Below, in pieces: positions 26,825-34,351 of a stretch of 64,000 nucleotides of DNA (positions within the stretch are counted from its first letter, which is position 1; the number at the start of each line of letters is the position of its first letter). The notes beneath the pieces were generated by a model. The model was not told where the DNA came from and did no database searches. It saw only the letters and a list, made by a program, of their open reading frames with translations. The stretch lies in contig NZ_SOAM01000002.1 in assembly GCF_004364555.1 (NCBI RefSeq), forward strand, positions 186,001-250,000, read 5' to 3'. This DNA comes from Amnibacterium kyonggiense (GTDB lineage Bacteria; Actinomycetota; Actinomycetes; Actinomycetales; Microbacteriaceae). The translations under genes were made by a program, and so were the position numbers.

Positions 26825-27505
26825 ATGGACGTCGACCTCCGGACCGGGTGGACCGCGCAGCAGGTGCGGGACGCCGAGCGCCCCCTGCTCGACGCCGGCG
26901 AGCCGCTGATGGCGGTGGCCGCGGCGGGGCTCGCTCGGGAGGCGCGGCGCGTGCTCGAGGCCCGCGGCGCACGGGCGGGCCGCGTGCTCGTCCTCGTCGG
27001 GACCGGCAGCAACGGCGGCGACGCGCTGTACGCCGCGGCCGAGCTGGCCCGCGCCGGGAGCCCGGTCGTGGTGGCCCGGCTCGGGCGCCGTGCGCACGAG
27101 CCGGCCCTGCGGGCCGTCGAGCGGGCGGGCGCGCGCGTCCTGCCGCCGGACGCCATCGCGGGCGCGATCGCCGCGGAGGCGGCCCGGGCGGCGCTCGTCC
27201 TCGACGGGATCCTCGGGACCGGTGCGCGCGGCGGCCTCCGGTCGCCGGCCCGGCAGGTCGTCGCGCGACTGCTCGAGCAGGGCGGTCCGCGCGGGGCGGT
27301 CGTCGCGGTCGACCTGCCGAGCGGCGTCGACCCGGACACGGGCGCCGTCGCGGGGCCGTCGCTGCGCGCCGACGCGACCGTGACCTTCGGCGCGGTGAAG
27401 GCCGGGCTGCTGCGACCGCCGGGCCGCTCGCGCGCCGGGCGGCTGGTCCTCGTCGACATCGGGCTCGGGCCGCACCTCGCGGCGCCCGCGGTGCGAGCCC
27501 GTTGA
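26825..27505 (+). CDS. NAD(P)H-hydrate epimerase (NnrE/YjeF N-terminal domain)
   Basis: A 226-residue stand-alone YjeF_N domain that interconverts R- and S-NAD(P)HX so that damaged cofactor can be repaired. Visible motifs are the VGTGSNGGDAL loop (consensus GxGNNGGDG, here with Ser for the first Asn and Ala for the last Gly), LDGILGTGARGG, and AVDLPSGVDPDTG. The C-terminal dehydratase half (NnrD) found in bifunctional enzymes is absent and not encoded nearby. The loop substitutions make activity probable but not certain. GAGCAT precedes the ATG by 6 bases. Confidence 0.75.
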   Translation: MDVDLRTGWTAQQVRDAERPLLDAGEPLMAVAAAGLAREARRVLEARGARAGRVLVLVGTGSNGGDALYAAAELARAGSPVVVARLGRRAHEPALRAVERAGARVLPPDAIAGAIAAEAARAALVLDGILGTGARGGLRSPARQVVARLLEQGGPRGAVVAVDLPSGVDPDTGAVAGPSLRADATVTFGAVKAGLLRPPGRSRAGRLVLVDIGLGPHLAAPAVRAR

Positions 27506-27603
27506 GGCGCGCTCCCGGTCTCGGCGTTCGGCCAGGAACCGTTCAGGCCGTGGTGGGACGGTCGACGCGACGGTGGCGCCGGGCCGCCGGCGAGGGGACG
27601 GGC

Positions 27604-28932
27604 ATGCCGACTGCGCGCCAGAAGATCGTGATCCTGGGCGGCGGCTACGTCGGCCTGTACGTGGCGTGGACGCTGGAGAAGCACGCCGAGCTGCCGATCG
27701 ACGTGACGCTGATCGAGCCGCGGGCGTACATGACCTACCAGCCGCTGCTGCCGGAGGTGGCGGGCGGCCACGTCAGCCCGCGGGACGTCACGGTCGACCT
27801 GCGCCAGGCGCTCAAGCACACGAACGTCGTCCGCGGCAGCGTGACCGCGCTCGACTCGAAGGCGAAGACCGTGACCGTCGCGCCCGCGGCCGGCGGCGAG
27901 ACGGTCTACGACTACGACCACGTCGTGGTCGGCCTCGGTGCGGTGACCCGGACGTTCCCGACGCCCGGCCTCGCCGAGCACGGCGTCGGCTTCAAGACGA
28001 TCGAGGAGGCGGCGCACACGCGCAACACCGTCCTCCTCAACGTCGCGAAGGCCGCGGCGACGACGGACCCGGCCGAGCGGGAGAAGCTCCTCACCTTCGT
28101 CATGATCGGGGGCGGGTACACCGGCGTCGAGGCGCTCGGCGAGCTCTCCGACCTGTCGAAGCGGGCGATCGCCGCGCAGCCCGCGCTGCAGGGCGTGGAG
28201 CCGCACTGGATCCTCATCGAGGCGCTCGATCGCGTCGCGCCCGAGGTGGGTCCGGAGCTGTCCGCCTGGACGCTCGGCGAGCTGCGCAAGCGCGGCATCG
28301 ACATCCGGCTGAAGACCACGATGCCGTCCTGCGAGGACGGCGTCGCGAAGTTCAGCGACGGCACCGAGGCGCCCTTCGGCATGCTCGTGTGGACCGCGGG
28401 TGTGAAGCCGAACCCGGTGCTGGACGAGACGGATCTGCCGCGCGGTCCGCGCGGCCACGTCAACACCAGCCCGCGGCTCCAGGTGGTCCGGGAGGACGGC
28501 GGCTGGGTCCGCGGCGTGTGGGCCGCGGGCGATGTCGCGCAGGTCCCCGACCTGACGAAGCCGCAGCCGGCCTACTACCCGCCGAACGCGCAGAACGCGG
28601 TGCGGCAGGCGGTCGTCCTGGGCGCGAACATCGCCCGCGCCGTCCGGCACCGCCGGCCGCAGAAGTACGTCCACTACAGCCTCGGCACGGTCGCGGAGTA
28701 CGGCCTCTTCCACGGCGCCGCGAACATCTACGGCGTCCAGCTCAAGGAGCTGCCCGCGTGGCTCGCGCACCGCGCGTACCACCTCTACGCGATGCCGACG
28801 CTGGACCGGAAGGTCCGGATCTTCGCCGGCTGGGTCGCCGACTTCGTCGGCAAGCCGGACCTGACGCCGACGGACGACCTCGAGGACCCGACGCACGACT
28901 TCCGCATCGCCGCAGGAGGGAAGGCCGAGTGA
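27604..28932 (+). CDS. type II NADH:quinone dehydrogenase (NDH-2-like FAD oxidoreductase)
   Basis: A 442-residue flavoprotein. The FAD-binding GGGYVGLYVA (residues 11-20) and the NADH-binding MIGGGYTGVEALGEL (about 163-177) give the two-dinucleotide fold; LVWTAGVKPNP and GVWAAGDVAQVPD complete the FAD site. A YYPPNAQNAVRQA segment and an amphipathic C-terminal region (about 385-420) match NDH-2 membrane attachment. It passes electrons from NADH to menaquinone without proton pumping. A GAGGGGAC ribosome site precedes ATG 27604. It is followed with TGATG overlap by a tiny acidic gene. Confidence 0.85.
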   Translation: MPTARQKIVILGGGYVGLYVAWTLEKHAELPIDVTLIEPRAYMTYQPLLPEVAGGHVSPRDVTVDLRQALKHTNVVRGSVTALDSKAKTVTVAPAAGGETVYDYDHVVVGLGAVTRTFPTPGLAEHGVGFKTIEEAAHTRNTVLLNVAKAAATTDPAEREKLLTFVMIGGGYTGVEALGELSDLSKRAIAAQPALQGVEPHWILIEALDRVAPEVGPELSAWTLGELRKRGIDIRLKTTMPSCEDGVAKFSDGTEAPFGMLVWTAGVKPNPVLDETDLPRGPRGHVNTSPRLQVVREDGGWVRGVWAAGDVAQVPDLTKPQPAYYPPNAQNAVRQAVVLGANIARAVRHRRPQKYVHYSLGTVAEYGLFHGAANIYGVQLKELPAWLAHRAYHLYAMPTLDRKVRIFAGWVADFVGKPDLTPTDDLEDPTHDFRIAAGGKAE

Positions 28933-29111
28933 TGAGCGACGCACCGAGCGAGTACGACGAGCAGCACCCCTCGCAGGCCGAGGGGGAGGATCCGGCGGCC
29001 CCGGAGGCCGAGATCGTCCTCACGGGCGAGGGCCGCGCGTCGCAGGCGGAGGGCGAGGACCCCGACCACCCGGACGAGCACGAGGTGCTCGACCCGGCCG
29101 ACCCCGACTGA
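28932..29111 (+). CDS. small acidic protein with an internal duplicated motif
   Basis: A 59-residue highly acidic protein (Asp/Glu about one third of residues). Its ATG overlaps the NDH-2 stop by one base (TGATG), so translation is probably coupled. The octapeptide SQAEGEDP occurs twice (residues 14-21 and 37-44), each followed by an acidic/proline stretch, suggesting a tandem duplication. No cysteine, aromatic core or signal sequence is present; it is probably disordered. No family is recognised. It could be a soluble accessory of NDH-2 or a chance acidic tail gene. Confidence 0.6.
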   Translation: MSDAPSEYDEQHPSQAEGEDPAAPEAEIVLTGEGRASQAEGEDPDHPDEHEVLDPADPD

Positions 29112-29113
29112 CC

Positions 29114-29476
29114 TTGGGGCTGACCCTCGGCGCGATCGTGCTGCGCGTGGCGGACCTCGACCGGATGGTCGCGTTCTGGTCGGCCGCGCTCGACCTCGTG
29201 CCGCGGGAGGAGCCCTCCGGGGACTGGGCGTCGCTCCAGCCCCGCTCCGGCGGCGGTCCGAACCTGTCGTTCGACCTCCGGCGCTCCGAGTACGAGCTGC
29301 CGCCGCGGTTCCACCTCGACCTCTACGCGGACGACCGTCCGGCCGAGGTCGCTCGGCTCGTCGCGCTCGGTGCGAGGGAGATCCCGCTCCACCACCACGA
29401 GGAGGTCGACTGGACGCTGCTCGAGGACCCCGAGGGGAACCGCTTCGACGTGGCGGACCGACCGCGCGACGCGTGA
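29114..29476 (+). CDS. VOC (glyoxalase/bleomycin resistance-like) family protein
   Basis: A 120-residue single VOC domain: the start LGAIVLRVADLDRMVAFWSAALDLV, then FHLDLYADD with the second metal-site His, and LLEDPEGNRFDVADR with the final Glu/Asp segment. The function of small stand-alone members ranges from lyases to resistance proteins; none can be chosen. The TTG start at 29114 lies 2 bases after the stop of the acidic gene, so it probably depends on upstream translation. Confidence 0.75.
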   Translation: MGLTLGAIVLRVADLDRMVAFWSAALDLVPREEPSGDWASLQPRSGGGPNLSFDLRRSEYELPPRFHLDLYADDRPAEVARLVALGAREIPLHHHEEVDWTLLEDPEGNRFDVADRPRDA

Positions 29477-29549
29477 CCTGCGACCGCTGCTCGCGCTCCG
29501 TCCTGCCGATCCTCCTCACTCCGGAGGCGCCGTCCTCCGATGCTGCGGG

Positions 29550-29912
29550 TCAGTAGCCGCGGAGGCGGGTGATGTCGCGCCGGTCCTTCTTCGTCGGCCG
29601 GCCCGTCGCGAGGTCGCGGAGGATCGACGCGGGCGTCTCCACCTTCGGCGGTGGCGGCGGCGTCCGGTCCTCGACCGCGAGCGCGGCCTCCGGGGCGCCC
29701 CCGCGCTTCAGCGGCAGCGCCTTGACGCCGAGGATCTTCTCGTGCGCGAGGGTCGCGCGCACCTCGTCGCCGACGCGGACGAGGTGCGAGGGCTTCACCT
29801 TCGCGCCGTTGATGGCGACGTGCCCCGCCTTGCAGGCCGCCGTCGCGAGCGAGCGCGTGCGGTAGACGCGCACGGCCCACAGCCACACGTCGATCCGCGC
29901 CGAATCCGCCAC
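29550..29912 (-). CDS. RNA-binding S4 domain protein (Hsp15-like)
   Basis: A 120-residue protein. The S4 domain covers residues 7-70 (RIDVWLWAVRVYRTRSLATAACKAGHVAINGAKVKPSHLV read in short pieces), the RNA-binding fold of Hsp15/RlmB-associated proteins. A basic, proline-rich tail ends KKDRRDITRLRGY. Hsp15 in Escherichia coli binds free 50S subunits with a stalled nascent chain; the same role is inferred. GTG 29912 lies 6 bases after TAGCGT. Confidence 0.85.
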   Translation of the reverse strand: MADSARIDVWLWAVRVYRTRSLATAACKAGHVAINGAKVKPSHLVRVGDEVRATLAHEKILGVKALPLKRGGAPEAALAVEDRTPPPPPKVETPASILRDLATGRPTKKDRRDITRLRGY

Positions 29913-29918
29913 CGCTCC

Positions 29919-29924
29919 ACGCTA
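29919..29924 (-). promoter_or_regulatory. -10 element TAGCGT, leaderless
   Basis: Minus-strand TAGCGT ends 6 bases before the GTG of the S4/Hsp15-like gene. Confidence 0.5.
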
Positions 29925-29992
29925 ACGGGGCCGTCCGCTGCAGATGTGCGGGTGCGCACCGTCCTGCGTGCAGCGGAGGGCCCCGCCAGTGG

Positions 29993-31831
29993 CTAGAGGT
30001 GCGTCGCCAGGAACCGGACGAGGGCGTGCAGGAGGCGCCGGCGGGAGGCCGCGCGCCGGTACTCGTGCCCCTCGCCGGGCAGCTCGAGGTACTCCACGGG
30101 CCGGTCGAGCCGCTGCAGCGCATCGACGATGCGCCGCGCCTCGCCGACCGGCACGTTCGTGTCGAGCTCGCCGTGGACGACGAGCAGCGGGACGTCGATC
30201 GCCTCGGCCTGCCGCAGCGGCGAGATCGCCTCGAGCAGCGCGCGGTCCCGCTCCGGGTGCCCGTACTTCGTGACGGCCGCCGCGCCGATCCACGGCTCGG
30301 TCTCCTCGTAGAACCGCGTCAGGTCGCTCATCCCGCAGACGTCCACCCCGGCGGCGAAGACGCCGGGGGAGAAGGCGAGCGAGGCGAGCGTGAGGTAGCC
30401 CCCGTAGGAGCGGCCGGTCACGCCGATGCGGCGCCGGTCCGCGACGCCGGAGGCGACGAGGTGGTGCGCCGCGGCGCGCACGTCGCCGAACGCGTCGAAG
30501 CGACCGCCGAGGTCGTCCGCGTGCACGAACTCCCGGCCGAAGCCCGAGGAGCCGCGGATGTTCACGCCGAAGACGCTGACCCCGGCCGCCGCGAGCGCCT
30601 GGTGCTGCGGGCTGAACGTCGGGCGCTCCTGCGCCTCCGGGCCGCCGTGGAGGAACACGACGGCCGCCCGGGACCCCGCTGCGCGGTAGAGCCAGCCGGT
30701 GAGCGGCAGCCCGTCCTCGCCGTGGAAGGTCTCGAGGGTCGGCACGACGAGCCGGCTCTGCGGTTCCGGCGCCGCGGTGACGCGCGTCCAGCGCCGGCTG
30801 TGGGTGTCGAGGTGCCAGAGCTCGTTCGAGCGCTCCGGACCCTCCACCCCGAGGATCACCGAGCCGCCGTCGCGCGACAGCACCGGTGTCGTCGCGACGA
30901 GGCCGGGCATCCCGGTGATCGGCTGCCGCTCGTGGGTGGCGGTGTGGAAGAGCTCCAGCTCGCTGCGGCCGGCCGTGTTCCAGACGAGCAGCAGCAGCTC
31001 GCCGGCGTCGTCGGCGTCGACCGCCTCCAGCTCCGCGTCGTCGCGGTACGCGAGCGTCCGCGGCTCGCCGCGGTGCCCGTTCGGCCCGAAGGGGAGGCCG
31101 ATCAGCTGCCGCCGGCTCAGCCCGACGTCGGAGGCGAGGTAGACGTAGAGCGGCCCGGACTCGCCCTCGGGCGCCGGGCGGACCAGTGCCGTGTCGGTCG
31201 AGCCCGTGCCGCTCGGCAGCAGCGGGAAGTGCTGGTCCTCCAGCCGGTCGACGACGGAGCAGAACTGCCGGCCGCGCTCGCCGTCGAGCAGGATCAGGAA
31301 CCGCTCCTCGAGGGAGACGTCGAGCACGTGGACGAGGTCGCCCTCGGCGAGGGGGTCGAGGCGCCCGGTCCGCGGGTCGGCGAGGAACGACCGCGTCGGC
31401 CGTCCGGGCGCGGGGGAGGGGAACGTCACGACCACGCGGTGGCCGCTGCGGGTCCACGGGCCGAGCTCCGCGTGCTCGTCGTGGTCGCCGGCGATGCGGC
31501 GGGCCTCCGAGCCGTCCGGACGCACGACCCAGACCTGCGTCCGCACGCCGCCGTCGGTCGCGACCGTGCAGGCGAGCCAGCGGCTGTCCGCGGACCAGGA
31601 GACGGCGATCACGGGGTCCGCCGAGAGCGGGATGCGCTGCGCCGGGGGGGCCTCGCCCGTGAGCACGACCTCCTGCACCCAGACCTCGGGCGCACCGGAG
31701 CGGTCGCTGATGAACGCGACGCGCTTCGCGTCGGGCGTCATCGTCGGGCACCAGCTGCCCCAGACGCCGACGAGCTCGTCCCCGAGCCGGACGGCGGCGT
31801 CGATGCGGTCGTCGGTCGCGGTGTCCGTCAC
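29993..31831 (-). CDS. S9 family peptidase (prolyl oligopeptidase/acylaminoacyl-peptidase type)
   Basis: A 612-residue cytoplasmic serine peptidase. Residues about 20-340 form a beta-propeller (repeated WSADSRWLACTV and LSRDGGSVILGV blades) that limits access to short peptides. Residues about 370-612 are the alpha/beta hydrolase with FLHGGPEAQERP, the nucleophile Ser475 in GRSYGGY, the Asp in HGELDTNVP and the His in PGEGHEYRR. It lies 33 bases downstream of the HAD gene in the amide-ligase locus and may be co-transcribed or use its own CAGACT hexamer, 6 bases before GTG 31831. A role in degrading the peptide made by that locus is inference. Confidence 0.85.
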   Translation of the reverse strand: MTDTATDDRIDAAVRLGDELVGVWGSWCPTMTPDAKRVAFISDRSGAPEVWVQEVVLTGEAPPAQRIPLSADPVIAVSWSADSRWLACTVATDGGVRTQVWVVRPDGSEARRIAGDHDEHAELGPWTRSGHRVVVTFPSPAPGRPTRSFLADPRTGRLDPLAEGDLVHVLDVSLEERFLILLDGERGRQFCSVVDRLEDQHFPLLPSGTGSTDTALVRPAPEGESGPLYVYLASDVGLSRRQLIGLPFGPNGHRGEPRTLAYRDDAELEAVDADDAGELLLLVWNTAGRSELELFHTATHERQPITGMPGLVATTPVLSRDGGSVILGVEGPERSNELWHLDTHSRRWTRVTAAPEPQSRLVVPTLETFHGEDGLPLTGWLYRAAGSRAAVVFLHGGPEAQERPTFSPQHQALAAAGVSVFGVNIRGSSGFGREFVHADDLGGRFDAFGDVRAAAHHLVASGVADRRRIGVTGRSYGGYLTLASLAFSPGVFAAGVDVCGMSDLTRFYEETEPWIGAAAVTKYGHPERDRALLEAISPLRQAEAIDVPLLVVHGELDTNVPVGEARRIVDALQRLDRPVEYLELPGEGHEYRRAASRRRLLHALVRFLATHL

Positions 31832-31864
31832 GGCCCCAGTCTGGCGCGCCCCGGGTGAGCGCGG

Positions 31865-32548
31865 TCAGCGGACGAGTGCCGGCAGCTCCGCCAGGGACCG
31901 GATGACGGCCGTCTCGTCCGGCGGCGCCGTGCCGTCGCGGTCGAGCAGCACCGCGCCGAGGCCGGCGCCGCGCGCGCCGAGCACGTCCACCTCGTGCTCG
32001 TCGCCGACGTACAGCACGGCGGACGGGTCCGCCCCGATCCGCTCGCACGCGACGAGGAAGGCGCGCGGGTCCGGCTTCCGCAGCCCGAGCGCGCCGGCCG
32101 TCAGCACCGGGCCGACGAGGTCCAGCAGGCCGATCGTGCGCAGCTTCGCGGTCTGCTGGTCCTCGGCGCCGTTCGTGAGGACCGCGGTGCGGACGCCGGC
32201 GTCGTGGAGCGCGCGGATCGCGGGACCGGCGTCCTCGAAGCCGTGCCAGGACCGACGGTAGGCCGCGCCGTAGCCGGACGCCCACTGCGCGTCGAGCTCG
32301 TCGTCCGTCCCGATCCGCTCGCCCAGCACGGGGAGCACGTCGCGCAGTCGCGCGCGGCGCTGCTCCTCCCAGCCGAGTCCGCCGGCCCGCCACTGCGCGA
32401 GGCGGAGGTCCTGCGCGGCGAACCAGGCCGCCTCGACCTCCGGGGTCAGCCGGGCGCCGAGCCAGGCGCGGACGGCCTCCCGGGCCGCACTCGTGTGGTC
32501 CATGAGCACGCCGTCGAGGTCGAGCAGCACCGTGCGGACGTCGCTCAC
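31865..32548 (-). CDS. HAD-superfamily hydrolase
   Basis: A 227-residue haloacid-dehalogenase-like phosphatase. Motif I is LLDLDGVLMDH with the nucleophilic and acid Asp residues; motif II is LTNGAED; motif III/IV includes KPDPRAF and YVGDEHEVDVLGARGAG. The alpha-helical cap sits between motifs I and II, as in the HAD-IA/PGP-like group. The substrate is unknown. Its GTG overlaps the stop of the asnO-like gene (GTGA), so it belongs to the amide-ligase operon. Confidence 0.85.
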   Translation of the reverse strand: MSDVRTVLLDLDGVLMDHTSAAREAVRAWLGARLTPEVEAAWFAAQDLRLAQWRAGGLGWEEQRRARLRDVLPVLGERIGTDDELDAQWASGYGAAYRRSWHGFEDAGPAIRALHDAGVRTAVLTNGAEDQQTAKLRTIGLLDLVGPVLTAGALGLRKPDPRAFLVACERIGADPSAVLYVGDEHEVDVLGARGAGLGAVLLDRDGTAPPDETAVIRSLAELPALVR

Positions 32549-34329
32549 GGGATGCGGTTCGACTGCAGCCAGAGCTCGAGCAGGCCGAGCTGCCAGAGCG
32601 CGTTGCTGCCGAGCGTCGTGCGCTCGGTGTTCGGGTCCGCGAGGAGGCGGTCGACGGTGTCGCGGCGGAACAGGTCCCGGCGGCGCGCTGCCGGGTCGAG
32701 CAGCGCGTCCCGGACCAGGTCGAGCATCGCCCCGTCGAGCTGCCGGATCGCCGGGACCGGGAAGTGCCCCTTCGTCCGGTCGATGACCTCATCGGGGACG
32801 AGGCCGCGACTCGCGCGCTTCAGCACGCCCTTGCCGCCGTCCGCGAGCTTCAGCTCGGGCGGGATGCGCCCCGCCAGCTCGACGAGCTCGTGGTCGAGGA
32901 AGGGCACCCGGCCCTCCAGCCCCCACGCCATCGTCATGGTGTCGACCCGCTTCACCGGGTCCTCGACGAGCATCGTCGTGGTGTCGACCCGGAGGGCGGC
33001 GTCGACGGCGGTCGTCGCGCCCGGGGCGCCGAACGCGGCGTCGAGGAACGCACGTGGCACGTCGGACTCCGCGAGCCAGGCGGGGTTCAGCCAGGTCGCC
33101 ATCTCGGCCCACGGCCGGTCCACGAACGCCGCCGCGTACGCGTCGGTCGCGTCGACCCGGCCGACGTCCGCGAGCGGCGGGTACCACTCGTAGCCGCCGA
33201 GCACCTCGTCGGCGCCCTGGCCGGACTGCACGACCTTGATCGACTTCGCGACCTCCTGCGACAGGAGGTAGAACGCGACGCAGTCGTGGCTGACCATCGG
33301 CTCGCTCATCGCCGCGACCGTCCCGCCGATCGCGGGCACGAGGCGCTCGGTCGCGATCGGGATGCGGTGGTGCCGGGTGCCGAACCGCTCGGCGACGAGG
33401 TCGGAGTACGAGAACTCGTCGCCGGCCTCGCCGCCCGCGTCCTCGAACCCGATGCTGTAGGTCGCGAGGTCCGTCTGCCCCAGCTCCGCCAGCAGGGCGA
33501 CGATGAGGGACGAGTCGAATCCGCCGGACAGGAGCACGCCGACCGGCACGTCCGCGACCATCCGCCGCTCCACGGCGACCCGTGTCGCCTCCAGCAGCGC
33601 GTCCTGCCAGTCCTCCGCGCTCAGGCCGGAGTCGGCCGGTCGCCGCTCGAAGGACGGGCGCCAGTAGACGGTGTCGGCGGCGGTCCCGTCGGGCTCGACG
33701 ACCCGGACGGTCGCGGGCGGCAGCTTGGTGATCCCGGCGAGGATCGTGCGGGGCGCTGGGACGACCGAGTGGAAGCTCATGTACGCCGCGAGCGCCTCCC
33801 GGGCGACGGTCGTGTCGACGCCGCCCGCCGCGAGCAGCGCCTGGGGCGTGGAGGCGAAGCGGAGGAGGCCGGGCCGCTCGTCGAGGTAGAGCGGCTTGAT
33901 GCCGAGCCGGTCCCGCACGAGCACCGTCCGCCCGCTCGCGTGCTCGTGGATCGCGATCGCGAACATGCCGCGGAACCGGTCGACGAACCCGACGCCCCAC
34001 TCGTGCCAGGCCTTGAGGATCACCTCGGTGTCGGAGGCGGAGCGGAACACGTGCCCGAGCCGCCGCAGCTCGTCGCGGAGCTCGTGGTGGTTGTAGATGC
34101 AGCCGTTGAAGACGATCGTCGCGCCGGTCTCGTCGTCGACCATCGGCTGCGCCCCGGCCGGCGAGAGGTCGATGATCGCGAGGCGCCGGTGCCCGAACGC
34201 CGCGGCGCCCTCCGCCCGGACGCCCTCACCGTCGGGTCCGCGGTGCACGAGGCAGGCGGTCATGCGGCCGACCGCGTCCAGATCGGCCGGTCGGCCGTCG
34301 AATCGGAGCTCGCCCGCCAGTCCGCACAT
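32545..34329 (-). CDS. AsnO-like glutamine-dependent amidotransferase (N-acetylglutaminylglutamine amidotransferase type)
   Basis: A 594-residue class II amidotransferase. The N-terminal glutaminase has the nucleophile Cys2 (MCGLAG), RGPDGEG, FNGCIYN and SDTEVILKA. The C-terminal ATP pyrophosphatase domain has the PP-loop SGGFDSS at 268-274 and SGQGADEVLGGY. The sequence follows the AsnO branch that forms the terminal amide of N-acetylglutaminylglutamine amide more closely than housekeeping AsnB. It lies 22 bases after a ligase/ATP-grasp fusion, which could supply the peptide to be amidated. GAGGAGG precedes ATG 34329. Plain asparagine synthesis cannot be excluded. Confidence 0.8.
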   Translation of the reverse strand: MCGLAGELRFDGRPADLDAVGRMTACLVHRGPDGEGVRAEGAAAFGHRRLAIIDLSPAGAQPMVDDETGATIVFNGCIYNHHELRDELRRLGHVFRSASDTEVILKAWHEWGVGFVDRFRGMFAIAIHEHASGRTVLVRDRLGIKPLYLDERPGLLRFASTPQALLAAGGVDTTVAREALAAYMSFHSVVPAPRTILAGITKLPPATVRVVEPDGTAADTVYWRPSFERRPADSGLSAEDWQDALLEATRVAVERRMVADVPVGVLLSGGFDSSLIVALLAELGQTDLATYSIGFEDAGGEAGDEFSYSDLVAERFGTRHHRIPIATERLVPAIGGTVAAMSEPMVSHDCVAFYLLSQEVAKSIKVVQSGQGADEVLGGYEWYPPLADVGRVDATDAYAAAFVDRPWAEMATWLNPAWLAESDVPRAFLDAAFGAPGATTAVDAALRVDTTTMLVEDPVKRVDTMTMAWGLEGRVPFLDHELVELAGRIPPELKLADGGKGVLKRASRGLVPDEVIDRTKGHFPVPAIRQLDGAMLDLVRDALLDPAARRRDLFRRDTVDRLLADPNTERTTLGSNALWQLGLLELWLQSNRIP

Positions 34330-34351
34330 CGGCTTCCTCCTCGTCCGCGCG

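Noticed and set aside
32545-34329. Calling the amidotransferase a housekeeping asparagine synthetase
   Set aside because: The neighbouring ligase fusion and close match to the AsnO branch favour a peptide amidotransferase; the simple asparagine role is kept only as an alternative.
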